Source: Papilionanthe hookeriana x Papilionanthe teres (Eukaryota > Streptophyta > Magnoliopsida > Asparagales > Orchidaceae). From it: DNA of 64,000 nt. The stretch covers positions 18,113,310 through 18,177,309 of the forward strand of contig CM040430.1 of NCBI GenBank assembly GCA_022702705.1, written 5' to 3'. Shown here in pieces: positions 33,918-45,832 of the stretch. Position 1 is the stretch's first letter; every line of letters starts with the position of its first letter. A program made the position numbers and the translations under genes. The notes beneath the pieces were generated by a model, which saw only the letters and a program-made list of their open reading frames with translations, was not told the origin of the DNA and made no database searches.

Positions 33918-34576
33918 TATAATTCATATAATTAATTAGCAGGATTGAAACTTAAATAAATTCATTTCCAAAATTTAAAGCCCAACCATAGGATAGTCTG
34001 GGACGTCATCGAGGTTCTCCTCGAGATCCGTGACGTCCCCTACCTCTCTTTCCTTTGACTCTGGAAAATAAATGTTCTACATTTGCGTCTTTCACCTATT
34101 GGATTTCATACTACCACACTTCGTTGAAAACCCTACATTTTTGAATTCATGAAGATAGAAACCCCTGATCTAAATCGAGAGTTCTCTCAGGTGACTTCGG
34201 TCATTTGAGGGGTAATTGACTATGAGGCATTGCCTACATAGTGAGCTTTAAAGACCACGTGATAATATAAACCCTATTTAATTCTTTTTGTATTAAATAG
34301 GAGAATTTGTCGGTCCACATAAAGGTTCGCAGACCAGAACGGATGTCATGAATTCTGTAGTTTATTTGATCGAGCGATGTCGTCAAGTAGGGTGTCTATT
34401 CTTCGGATAAATGCGTTACTTGTGATATTACGTCCGTTCATTCAAACTGCTAAACGAATGAGATCCGTCCATTCTCATATTTTAAAATTTAAAATTTTAC
34501 TTTCAAAAATCAATATATACATATATATATTAAATTAAATCTCAAATACGCACTTCAGCATTTTCAGCGGCCGACA

Positions 34577-35447
34577 CACCTTACCCAAAAACTGTATTGA
34601 CAAGTCCATGTATTTGTGCATGCCACAATCAGCGCATTAAGAATTTAAAGAAAACCAAAAATATGGGTCAGGGTTTGTTGTGCTTTTTGAGATTTAAGTG
34701 ATATTATTCTTAATGAAGATAGTTAGATGTTGATTTTATAAATAGATACGATTTAGATATTACACATATAACTGTACCAGTTTTCAATTACTAAAGATGT
34801 GTCTTTAGTCTAGGATGTTCCACAAATTGAAAAAATATATATTTAAAAATCATGCGCTAAAAAAAAATTTTGTGAGCTAGAAATTTGAATTTTCGAACTA
34901 CACCTAGGATCCATTGAATATAGCATTTTGCTGCATACTGCTTTCTTGAATGGCAAAAGAAATTTAGTATGAAAGACTGAAACTTCGCTCAGAACTTGGC
35001 ACTAAGTTTTGATTATATTCAAAATCAAACTTTTAGTCAAATTATCAGTAAACATATCAACTTGGGCCATTTTCAAGTCAATTTCAAGCATATTGCAAGC
35101 CAATTTCAAAGCAAAACATGGTTCTCTAAAATTATGATTCAAGTTGAATCAAAACATATATCCTAATAAATTTTTTTCATGTGCATGCTTTCAATCATAA
35201 CTAAATGGTTAAATTTGATTTCACTTAAAAGGGCAAAGGGAGAGGGGTTTCAATTTCACCAAGCGTTTGACACAAAGAAAAAACACTAGAGGCAATTCGT
35301 AGAAGAGCAAATTAGTAGAGGTGGACACTAGATAAATCTAATAACGACTTCATAACATCTATTTAAGGAAATACACTTACAGTTGCACTTTTCAGGAATT
35401 CAGAGAATTATTCCTCAGCAACAAAAGGCATTAAACTGATGCTTAAG
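34577..35447. other. Intron 4 sequence
   Basis: Non-coding AT-rich sequence. No repeat structure was recognised. Confidence 0.4.
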
Positions 35448-35450
35448 ATT

Positions 35451-35709
35451 TGTTTGGGATCAATTTTGTTTTATTTATTTTTTTATTTTTTGCTTTTATT
35501 TTGAAAATATATTTGTTTGGTGCATTTTTTCATGCTTTTGTTTTTTATTTTTTAAAAACATTCAAAACACATAAAAGACGTTTCGAGTGTTTTTAAAAAC
35601 AACTAATCAAGTTATAACATACCGAACTCGTTTTATTGTAAGTAAAAACATAAACAAAACAAATCAAAATCAAAAAATAAAAATAAATAAATAAAAGTGA
35701 TCCCAAACA
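35451..35709. mobile_element. Hairpin MITE, 259 bp
   Basis: TGTTTGGGATCA at the left end and TGATCCCAAACA at the right end are perfect 12-bp inverted repeats. Beyond the core the repeat continues into T-rich/A-rich arms (TTTTATTTATTT-like on both sides). The target duplication is not clear. Confidence 0.75.
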
Positions 35710-36282
35710 GAGGATCAGCCTCCAAGTAGAAGTTCATCAAGGTGACCACGAAAGAAACATATAAAACATGAAAACAAATATAAAAGCAAAACGGAGGTAA
35801 ATTTTAGCTATTTGCTAAAATATTCAGGAATATATTTTTTTTTTATAATTACAAGGGACACAACGCATATTAAGAAGGATGAACAAGTCATTCGCTCATT
35901 AGGATTTGAATTGATAGATGTCATATTGATTGTCAAATATTAATACAGATTGCTGACGTCGCCAAGCTCTGTTTACAAACAGCCTAAAAACCTAAAATAC
36001 ACTAATAAAAGTACCGATTAAAGTAAACAACGATATAAAACAAATAGGAGTGCTCGCAACTAGAAGTAATAAGGGAATGCCCCTTTACTGTCCTGCAAAG
36101 GGGAGGATAGTTTTGAAACATACCAAGCCAAGAATGGCATGGTGAAGTTACTAGAGTGGAGATAATCACAATCAGAGTAGTACAAATAACGCTTGAGAAA
36201 GAATTCAGCATGAAATTCAACTTCAAAAAAGGAAAATTGTAACCAAATTTCCATCCTGAAGGATATTAGCGTAGTAGCATAC

Positions 36283-36366
36283 ATGAGTTTCTTGAGTCAA
36301 TCCACTGTGTATCCAAGACCGGCAAAGAGCATATAAGGAGGGTGATGCACCATCCACAACCCTAAC
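36283..36366 (-). CDS. LIN37: LIN37-like gene, exon 4 (conserved SLYxLCRxW block)
   Basis: An 84-bp exon of exactly 28 codons, phase 0 at both ends, with acceptor TTGAAG at 36367 and donor GTATGC at 36282. It encodes VRVVDGASPSLYALC followed by RSWIHSGLTQETH. The segment S-L-Y-A-L-C-R-S-W-I-H-S-G matches the most conserved part of animal LIN37, which has P-L-Y-P-I-C-R-A-W-M-R-N-S at the equivalent place. This is the main evidence for the family. The exon sits in repeat-poor sequence between a 1.5-kb intron and an 8.0-kb intron. No frameshift or stop is present, so the gene looks intact here. A different protein sharing this short motif is possible but unlikely, given the second match in exon 6. 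Confidence 0.8.
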
Positions 36367-37828
36367 CTTCAATGAACAGTAAATATAAAAAAAAATCAAT
36401 AAATATAACGTGATGTGACCATAGATAAAACTACACCAGTATTCAAATTTGTCATGTAATTTGATTTTCATTTCGAGAAAAAATCATCCAAAAGTCGATC
36501 GTATGGTTCATATATGTTCTAAACAAAAAAGTATAGACAACTAGAAAATAAAGCCCACTGGAGCAACAGTTCTTCAATTTTGTCCTTAATATTCCACAGC
36601 AATACAATGGAATATGCTTCAAAAATACATTTTATGTCATCCTTATCATACTCCATCACCTTAGTCCATCTCTATAAACTTTTCAGTTATGTTTCTTCTC
36701 ATTTCCCATCAATACATTTTTGTGTTTATCAATTATGCAGCTAATTATAGGTGTAATCAACAGTATCATCATCAACAAAGTTTGTTTGCATTAATCCATT
36801 TTCATAGCAGAAGCGTGTACTGGGCTTTGGTGTTTCAGTGGCAAGCAAGCCTAAAAATTACAGTAAGCTATTACACTACAAATTCTGCATTAGATAACAC
36901 AGATCTATGAACTGAAGACCCACTTATCAGGCCGACAGCAAAGAAAATCGTGTAAATAAACTCCCAAGCTTATTGTTATAATAACCCCTATTCTCAGGAC
37001 TAGTAGATTATCTCCCAACTAGTGGACTTTCACAAGGTCAAAACAAGAAAAAATTGTGAGCAGCAGAGTCACTTTAGAAGTCGCCTTCTCACCCACAGCT
37101 GAAGCAATCTCTCCAAAATCTCTCCAGAACCAACAGCACCTTCAGTATCATGAAACAAAGAATTCATAGACGTCCCCCTATCTGTAACTAAAAGTAGCAG
37201 ATCCTCCTTCACAACACGTGTCCATTAGCTGGTAAATTTCACCACAACTTTATAAAGATAATCCTATCCCAGATTAGCAGTCTTACCCAAGCCGACTGGA
37301 AGACCCTTGTAACTCCCAATCTCTCCTCCATTCCATATCTACATCAAAAAAATCTAATGGTAATGAAAACCTTAACTGCTGCTAGGAAATTAATTTTTGC
37401 CAAATCAGTAGATCAAACACATCATAACAGAATCGGGGTTGAGAAGACCCAAAGTCAACTTCTTGATGAGCCTGTCATAAACACAAACTTAAAAGTGAAG
37501 GTGCATAATCTAACCCACCCAAATAAAAAAATTTAAAAAAAAATTAAAAAATTAAAAAATAAAAAACAATTCAGATAATTCAAAGCAATATTTGAGGCAC
37601 GCATATAATACCCTTGAGATTAACAAGCGTAGGAACATAGAATTGTCCTTGTTACGAGTGCAATCTGCTGTGACAAGACTTATAAAGAGCAAGGGCAACT
37701 AAAAACAGAATTTGTGAAGTAGCCTAAATTGTCATTTCATATTATTTATCAGAATATAAATGATTTGACATAAAAAATGATACAAATACTTAATTTTTAA
37801 AAAGAAAAAGGATACCAATGTCTCATAC
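36367..37828. other. Intron 3, 1.46 kb
   Basis: The shortest intron of the LIN37-like gene and the only one without a recognisable transposon. Simple AT-rich sequence. Confidence 0.5.
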
Positions 37829-37874
37829 CTTTCTTCCATGAATCATCACAAATGCATCATCTATGCTTTTGTTC
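37829..37874 (-). CDS. LIN37: LIN37-like gene, exon 3
   Basis: A 46-bp internal exon. The acceptor is TTTGTAG ending at 37875 and the donor GTATGA starts at 37828. The first base G completes an Arg codon with the AG left by exon 2, then 15 codons read NKSIDDAFVMIHGRK, ending in phase 0. The FVMIHGRK segment continues into VRVVDGAS in exon 4. This fits the beta-strand-like stretch that precedes the conserved cysteine block of LIN37 proteins. Phase agreement across two very short exons separated by 6.4 kb is strong evidence that both are real. Confidence 0.7.
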
Positions 37875-38435
37875 CTACAAACAAAAAGAAATATGGTAAT
37901 AAATTAGTGTAATGGTTTGAACTCAATGAACACAGTAAAAGCACTGAGATAATGTGATAAAAATAAAAATGCAAGCCCATAAAAAGGAATCTGATGAGCA
38001 TTATGAGTCAAATTATTGCATTTTGTTTTATTATTATTATTTTTCTTTTCCTTTGTAAAACATATACATGCTAATTGCTCTCGTATGAACAAGATGTTTA
38101 GTATTTTGACTAGTTTATTAGTAGTAGTTCATTATTGCATGGTTTTGACTAGACCCATTGGATTTCAAGTTAGCAAACTGTAGGTCGGAATCAAGTCAAA
38201 AAATTTCTCAATAAGAATTCTTGTCCTTAGTTTCCCTACGCTACTATTCCCTAGTTCATTTATATGCCACTGTTTCCTGTTGTTGCCACCATTGTTTACC
38301 TATTTCTAGCTGCAGCACTGCTACTTTTTGCTTCACTACTCATTACTCATCACCTCTATTTTTTGCTATTACACTTCCCACTATTCAAGCCAGTCTTTCC
38401 TACAATTTGAGCCTAAGTTTCTGATTTTTGCAGAA

Positions 38436-38700
38436 ATTAGGGCAAAACAAAATATTTTATTTCGCCAACACGAAAATCACACAAATCAAATACATAAAGG
38501 ATAAACATCTACAGAGAAGTAGGCGATTTCTATTTCTCCCAAACCAAAACCCTAACACCTACAATTCGAGAAGTAGGCGATTTCTCCCAAACCCTAACTC
38601 TAAGATTCAAGACAAAAATCACATGAAATAACGTAACTCTAAACATATTAATCACCCCACAATAATAACTGATATATGACTAAATTTGAGAGGTATTGTT
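38436..38700. repeat. Direct repeat, copy 1 (about 265 bp)
   Basis: It shares with 40487-40752, in the same order, the words atacataaa(a/g)gataa, cccaaacc(c)taa-type phrases, acatgaaataacgtaa/acatagcataacataa and gataaatgactaaatt. It contains several aaccctaa words. Possibly LTRs of a small decayed element. Confidence 0.55.
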
Positions 38701-40486
38701 TCCTTACTGCCCGATAATTCACACATTTATGTCAAATCTCATCCTTCTTCACAAGCAAAATTGAGTTAGAAAAGGGGCTCATACTAGGCAGTATGACCCT
38801 AGCTTCCAAAATCTCTCGGATCAACATATTGATCTCGTTCTTTTGTACTTGTGAATGGTGTGCATTCTGCATTAAAATAAATTCAAAAGATTAAAAAAAT
38901 GTTAAAGAGGACCAACAAAAGGCTATTAAGTAGTGTCCCCACAAAAGCTTCTAACCTTTTTCACAAAAACAGACTAGGGATGACTATAATCTAAATCATA
39001 AACAATAAATTTTTTTTTGTAAAGCAACTTGTACAGAAAAATGAATCGCCTCATTGTTTGTTTTGGAAGTATAAGAGAACAGAACTTGGCGATAGTCAGT
39101 TAAGAAGGCAGCTTCAAGGCTTTGCCCACCTTGAAGTTCCCATCACCTCCTATCCATGGACAGGCGGAGCGCATCCATGCATTGCAGTTGCCCCCTCCAC
39201 TACAATACCCTTCATGTCTAGCATCCATGTTTCAATTTGCATCCCCAAATGCCGAACAACATTCATCTCAACTTGTTCATTTGTACCTGGGGACAGCAGC
39301 ATGGATGCGCACTGATAATTATTCACTTCTTTAATTTATGGCTCACTTCATAACCAACTCGCAAGTCCCGATAAATTTCTAAATCGCCTTCTGCCTGAAA
39401 GATTGTCACAGCAAAAGGCACTAACACGATCATATATAGCCCTTCGTTGGGGTCCCACCCATCGTGATTCCTTGTTCAAGGTCAAAATCCTTTGAATAGA
39501 TCTTCTCCACCCCGAATCGCACATTGTCCTTTTCTATCAGCTATCCATCATTCCAAAACTCAAGGTGTCGTGCAATTCTCTCTAGATGTTGTAGCTCAAA
39601 GTCGTTCCAAACAACTTCGCACGATCCCGCTTGCTTCTGTTTGTTCAAGTAGCCTAGATGTCGCACTCCCTTCCAAGTGCTATTGTTCGATTCTGTTCTA
39701 GATTACTTCGCTTAATCTTGTGACTTTAGTTCGAACTAAGGCAGCGACGCTGCCCTGATACCACACAAATCCTTTCGATAGTTGTCGTTCGCGTCCTCTC
39801 CAAATGTCATTGCTTGATCCCGTGGCAGGCAGGGGGAGGGGATGTTGTGTGAAGCTGAATCTTTGCTCAGACTAACCCTCCATGGATGAGAAGCGCTCAT
39901 CCATTTTAGAAATGATTAACTCACCTATTCCTCTAATTTCTCCTCGAGAGCATCTATTTTTTTTGTTGTCATTACTCCTAGTGTGGTTTTCTATCATAGA
40001 GGTGTCGTGGATTAATGCATCTAACATCAGATTAAAAGGTGGAATCATGCATGTATCGTTAGTTCTGTACATCACTTGTGATTGGGTTAGCGCATCTGAC
40101 TTCGAATCGTGGTTGTAGCATGCCATTTACTTCCCACGACCCTGTCAGCTTCCCAGTAGGTCAATCATGAGATTGTGCTAGCACAATTGTGACTGTTTCG
40201 CGACGCGATGGAGACCTATACGTTGTGATCCCACCATTGGCTTCCCAGCTAGCTTGAATTGCGACTTTGCCGCTAGGTTTGGTCCTATTTGTATGTTGCG
40301 ATCCCTTCTTTGCTTTGCAGAATCAAAAAGTCGAGATCCCGCCTTTCTTCCCAACACTCGAGTCGCTACTTTTTCGTGATTAGGAACGCCGCGAATCCAA
40401 TTTCTCAACAATTTCAACATTTATGAAGGTGCAACAATGGTAAAATGCTACCAGTTTGATGTGAAGCAGGACTGACTTCCTTAAAA
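38701..40486. other. Interior between the two direct repeats, retroelement-like
   Basis: Non-coding or heavily decayed. A minus-strand frame near 39880-39920 reads ISKMDERFSSMEG, reminiscent of gypsy gag coiled regions. A minus-strand GTGGTATCAGGGC at 39751-39764 resembles an initiator-Met primer-binding site. Neither is decisive. Confidence 0.35.
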
Positions 40487-40752
40487 AATTAGGACATAAA
40501 TAAAAGAGTTTATTTTCTCGATATCAAATCAAAGCAATACAACTCCGAATACATAAAAGATAAGCACATATAACTCGAGGGGTAGGCTCTGTCCCAAACT
40601 CTAATCCTAACACCGATAATTCAAAAGGTATGAGATCTCTCTCAAATCCTAACCCTAAGTTTCAAGAAAACAATCACATAGCATAACATAACCCTAAATA
40701 TATTAGCTTTATTTATACCCTACAATAAAAATTGATAAATGACTAAATTGCC
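40487..40752. repeat. Direct repeat, copy 2 (about 265 bp)
   Basis: Partner of 38436-38700, about 2.05 kb away in the same orientation. Confidence 0.55.
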
Positions 40753-42979
40753 CCATTTAGTCTTACGCCTAAATAAGTATTCAAACTCTTTTAGCAGGCT
40801 CAACGTGGTGGAAATTGCTGTAGGTATCGGTCTAGTAGTTTCTTGCTCTTTAAGTAGCATGTTCTACCTATTTTAGCACTATTCAATTGCCAGTTTCAAA
40901 TCTCGAAATACACAAAGAATTGGATCAACAGCTCAAATTTTCATTAGAGATTTATTATTAATGAAATTCCTGGAGTATTGCAACCTGCTAGTTAAGAGTT
41001 TGACATATTCACAATATTTTCTTATTTTGAGTCATTTTGATCCACGAAACAAGGTCATTGAGCCACGTAACAATCAATAAACATTGAAAATTGCTATAAA
41101 ATTCCAGTTCTTCAATCCTTTTATGTGTTGGTTGGAATGCATATTCTTTAAGTGATTCAAAGATGATGCAATAAAACCAGAGACAAGTCTCCATGTACTA
41201 ATGTGAGGCCTGATTATTCATTTATGGTGAATTTGATCATTATTCTTGATTTTATTTATTTAATCACTAGTGTGTGTGATCGATTTTCTGTCAAGTATGA
41301 TACTTGTCAAATTTTCTTTCGTAGTGCAAAACTGATCTTTCCTAAAATTTAATGTTAATTCACTATACTTACTTGTAGAATATCGAAATTTGGCAACCAT
41401 TAAGTTATCATGCAAGCTCCTAAAATTTGCGCCCCAACCTCTCTCACGCGAGATTTTTTATGTTATCCTGGGTAATATTTTTAAAAAGTTAATTAGATTT
41501 CACTTGAGAAACTATCCTGAGAATTCACCCTCAATCTATGAAGACTTTAAGCGTTGGTTCGAGATTTTCAGAAGTATAGCCTCTATAATTAATCACCCCT
41601 TCTGGTGATAGGAGAATTTATTATTAAGAATTTTTGAGGTGCTAATTGCTCAGTCTATTATAGTAGCAATTTATTGTAGATTTAAAAAACTTACTTTCAA
41701 AATCAAATCTCATCAAATTTATGTAAATGCTTCGAAAACAAGCTAAACACTTAAAACATAAAATTAAATAATGATACATTAACCATTCATCTAAAAACAG
41801 GACTAGTGGCCAATTCAACATAGAATCGGTTATTCGACCAGTTCGATCAAAAAGCTTGAAACCGTTCTTGTACATAACCGAGATTGAATCGGTTAGAACG
41901 GAGGGTTGAATCGGCAAACCGGTGAATTTGTTCGATTTTCTAAGAACAGTATGATGCTAATATTGCCCAATTTGAACTTTTCGATTTGATTAGATGGCTA
42001 GATATAAAATATTGAAATTAAAAATGGAGAATGTCATGTGTCAAAATTTTGATTTAGAATATTCTTCAAAATGTTCAAAAGTGAAGTATCTTAAATTAAA
42101 AAGTTATTTATTAAATTGATAAAATAATATTATTACATAATTATTATATTATGTAAATATATTAAAATAAATTTAATATTTATTATGTCATTCGGTTCAA
42201 CTTACTATTTAACCGTGGTTGAACCACTGAACCATTGAACCATTTCCTTCTGATTCAATGTCCGATCTAATTTTCACAACATTGGCTTTAACTAAAAATA
42301 AGATAATTTTAAATTTATCATGCTTTAAAATATGCAATTGCTTTAAAAATGTACAATCATTATGAAATGTTATAATCACCTCATACAAATCAAATGCAAC
42401 AACAAATGTGTTGTCAGCCACTCTACACATAAGGTAATGCCGTGGATCCCACTGTACTAGTTAACTCATCCATGTCATAAGTATTGGAGCCGATAAAACT
42501 CGTATTAAGAAATGCTTTTAAATTATTCTCTCATGATATAATACAATAAACACATGATCTTAGATCAAGAATCTGATGTCCAATAAAAAATTCACTGGAA
42601 CTATTCGGTCTTCCATTTATGTATGTCTTCCAAAACTTTTTACAAAAAAGTTCATTCGATATTGTCACATTTGCAAAGTATAATAATAATTTAAACCTAT
42701 GAATTGGAATCCTGTAAGCAAGCAGAGTCAAAAAAAATCAGTGTGAAAAATCAAAGTCATTTAAATATCCCAATAACAAGCATAATCATTGTGCATCATA
42801 ATTGGAGGGATTCATTCTCAAAATTAAATTCAAAAATTGAAAAGACAAGCAAAGCAAACTACCTACCCTAATGATTGTGGCATTATTAGAAAATCTTAAC
42901 CGAAGTCGCAACTACTTTTAGAATATCCCCAAATTTCAGCATAAATCATTTCAGGTTTCACTCGAGGAAAAAAAAAAAG

Positions 42980-43059
<80 letters not shown>

Positions 43060-44240
43060 ATCTTTAGTAGAATCTATTGTTGTAAAAGCTTAAAGTAACA
43101 AGTTATCCACCCTCACAACAATTTATCTACGATAATATTTAAGATTAACTTAAACTCACAAAAGACTAATGTCGTATGAAGTGTAACAAAATAATTATTC
43201 CAAAGATCTAACGCCAATAAAGACACACATGTGTTCTCTGATCGTGTAATTTTAATAATAATAGCACCACAAAATAAGCTATTATAATTGAAGCTCTTAG
43301 AACAGGTGCTTCGTCAAATGACATGATCAAATTATTTCTTAATTAAAGCCCACAATTACCCCAATTGCCTAAATATTGTTAATGAATCAGGGAGTAAACT
43401 TGATAGGTTCTTTGTTAGCTAAGATCAACTTAAAATTGTCCCTTTAGCAAACATTCATCTCAGTTGTACAAGGCCCTCTTATACGACACAGCTCATAGCT
43501 GTTAATAAAAGTTTTTTAACCAAGTTGGTTGGCAACCTACTCTGACCATCATCTGGTTGAAGCTAATGATGAATTTTTTTTTAAAATATAAAACTAATGT
43601 TGTAGCTATATGATAAATACTTGACACCTAACAACTAATCTCAATCATTTTTTTTTATTACCAAAACGGATAATTTAATCATAGGGGCGTGCATCTAGAA
43701 AAAATCTAGAGTCTAATCTTAAATTTATGGCAAAATGAGAGTGAGATCTTTGGTTAGTGTCTTGTCAAAAATATGATCTTCTATAAAATTTAACCCCAAG
43801 TGAAACTCTCTTAGAAGAGTCGGGTGTGAATTGTTGGAGCCACATTGTATTACAAATATGTCTAGTAGTTGAGCAAAACAGATAAATTTTTAAGTATTTA
43901 GAATGAGTGGAAATTTATGATGGGACACATATGATAAGCACAATGGCGTAATAGAAGTCAGCAGCTAGACCACAAAAAGAATCAAAGTGTACCTTTACAC
44001 ATTTCCATGAATAGAAACTAGGGAAAATTTAATCAAAATTCAGTAGATATCCATTTGGTATGGTTTTTTGTTACTTGCTTCTGCTTCCTTGAACATTATA
44101 AGTGTAAGGAAGTTTTAAAGTATAAGCTTTGAGAAGAAGTTTGGTTGAATGAAAGTTCAAAAGCACTGCAAATATTTTCTGCTGCCACAAAATAGGCAAA
44201 AAGCATTACCAAATGGGAACATAATCAAATTACTAATCAC
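40753..44240. other. Intron 2, remaining sequence
   Basis: No gene is supported. 41800-42260 has ends rich in ggttcaacc/gaatcggtt words in opposite orientation, suggesting a decayed TIR element. A 72-codon plus frame at 41390-41608 looks fairly protein-like but matches no family I recognise. Confidence 0.35.
42986..43058. repeat. (CT)n(AT)n compound microsatellite
   Basis: About 20 CT units followed directly by about 12 AT units, then gtatatata. Confidence 0.95.
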
Positions 44241-44296
44241 CTCTCCTTGGTATCGCTGTGTTCAGGGACTATAGGCATGGCCGGAAGTGAAGTAAC
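44241..44296 (-). CDS. LIN37: LIN37-like gene, exon 2
   Basis: Short 56-bp internal exon. On the minus strand it is preceded by acceptor TTCAG at 44300-44297 and followed by donor GTGATT at 44240-44235. It enters in phase 0 directly from exon 1 (AHPK then VTSLPAMPIVPEHSDTKE) and leaves two bases, AG, for the next exon. The 18 residues are Pro-rich then charged. It is too short to stand alone as evidence. It is supported because its entry and exit phases fit both neighbouring exons and it has consensus splice sites in otherwise AT-rich intron sequence. Intron 1, upstream on this strand, is about 18.7 kb and filled with copia, RTE and solo-LTR sequence. Confidence 0.65.
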
Positions 44297-44879
44297 CTGA
44301 ATTGTTCATAATCACAAAAAAAAAAAAGTATAAATAAAATGAATAATAGCTACAAGTATTGAAAAATGAAGGCACGAGAGGAGATCTCTCACCAGTTCCA
44401 GAAATAATGGTTACAATTGGTGATTTATATTTATTCTAATTTTTTATTAGCTTTGCTGATTATTTTCTTTCTATTCGTGTTTTGGGAACATACTCATGCC
44501 CAACTTCAAAATTAGTTATGTTATTTTTTCTGTTAATAGAAATATAAAGAAATAAAAAAAAAACCAAGCAAGCTCTAAGTACTATGAAAAGTTATAAGAC
44601 ATTCATCAAGAAAATACAAAACCAAAACACGCAGCAACAGAGTTTCCTTGCAAAACAAGAAATAGAAAACGGGTTGGAGAGAAATGATTATCTTCTTGAT
44701 TAGATTATTCAAATGTTGGGTATAGATATGTAGGAAAAATAATCTTTCTTAATTCACAAACTTACAAAATATATCTAACCTAAATTAAAAAAGAAAATAA
44801 TTCTTCAACAAAAAATAAAAAAAACATAAAATATGAAGGGAATAAACAAATCAAGGGTTTAATAATTTGTCCCAAACAA

Positions 44880-45324
44880 TTCCTTCACGAAATCTTCTCA
44901 TATTTCCACACCGCCGAGTTGGGTCGTAGAGGTTGTAGAGACCAAGCTTGATATTAAACTTTGAGAAGGTGCTTAAAGGAAGAGTTTTGGTGAAGACATC
45001 AACAACTTATTGGTGTTGGGATATAGCTTAGCTGAATAATTCCCCCATTAAAATTTTCAAACATGAAGTGTCTATCAACTTCAATATGTTTGATTCTGTC
45101 ATGATGCATAAAATTATTGACATTATTGATAGTTGTTTGACTATCACAAAACATTTGCACAGACCTATTGAGGGTACATTCCAATTCCTTTAACTAAATT
45201 TAAATTCAGATCTCTTAACAAATTCCCAAGAGTGTCTTATATTCTGATTCTACACTGTTTCTAGAAATAATTGTTTTCTTTTTACTTCTCCATGTCACCA
45301 AATTTTGCCATACATAGGAGCGGT
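44880..45324 (-). pseudogene. Copia RNase H, C-terminal part
   Basis: Minus-strand frames give NLVTWRSKKKTIISRNSVES with EYKTLLG, then VQMFCDSQTTINNVNN, FMHHDRIKHIEVDRHFMFEN and VDVFTKTLP. These are the standard copia RNase H blocks (NLVxWxSKKQ, CDSQxAI, RTKHIEVDxHF, ADxFTK), ending with LGLYNLYDPT. Several frame changes are needed. Confidence 0.8.
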
Positions 45325-45812
45325 TGTCACGACCCGACCCAGGACTTGGAGTTAACCAACACGGGAACCGACGGTCGAGTGATGGAAATCAATTCATTGT
45401 TATACTAATTCTATCATTAATAATTTAATATTCAAATAATACATGAAAGAGCCACTTAAGAAAGCAATTAAAATTAATAAATAGAAATCTACACCTTTTT
45501 CTCGTCTTCTATACATATTTGTTTTTCATCTATTCATCTTGTTCAAATGTTTAAAATCTAAAAATAATATTAAAGCAATATAATGAATTATCTAAAGATA
45601 AGACTTGGTAATCACTTTTCTAAACTACAATAATCGAAGGAAAAAAATTCACTATATATGTGAGTCTATAAGAAATTTTATAATATGCTTTTCTTTCATA
45701 ATTTTCCTAAGCAATCTGATATATGTTAAAGCATGTATCAATAACTTCTTTTCTAAATGAACATACACTGATCTTCTATATGTATTTGTCTTAACTTTTT
45801 ATTTTTATTTTA

Positions 45813-45832
45813 TACTCTTTACATGCATTTCT
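45813..45832. repeat. Target-site duplication of the RTE LINE, left copy
   Basis: TACTCTTTACATGCATTTCT. The right copy at 48599-48618 differs only by G to A at one position. Confidence 0.85.

Larger units (their letters stand above)
29497..34576 (+). mobile_element. Giant solo LTR 2 (5080 bp)
   Basis: It begins TGTTGACC and ends GGCCGACA, with a perfect 5-bp target duplication CACCT at 29492-29496 and 34577-34581. It shares the start, the GATGACGAAACG region (about 29935 versus 9639), the dyad, and the cataaaggttcgc region near the 3' end (34319 versus 14740) with giant LTR 1. It contains a TATA box at 30410-30417 preceded by a GC-rich block, and a 57-bp minisatellite (31203-31487). No gag or pol is present. 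The length is extreme for a plant LTR; the nearest precedents known to me are long-LTR gypsy lineages such as Tat/Ogre and Athila. Confidence 0.85.

Noticed and set aside
38520..38610. Interstitial telomere-like aaccctaa words
   Set aside because: Only isolated words within a direct repeat, not a tandem (CCCTAAA)n array.
39751..39764. Minus-strand primer-binding-site match GTGGTATCAGGGC
   Set aside because: It is close to the initiator-Met complement, but the neighbouring sequence does not place an LTR end beside it and a gag-like frame runs across it.
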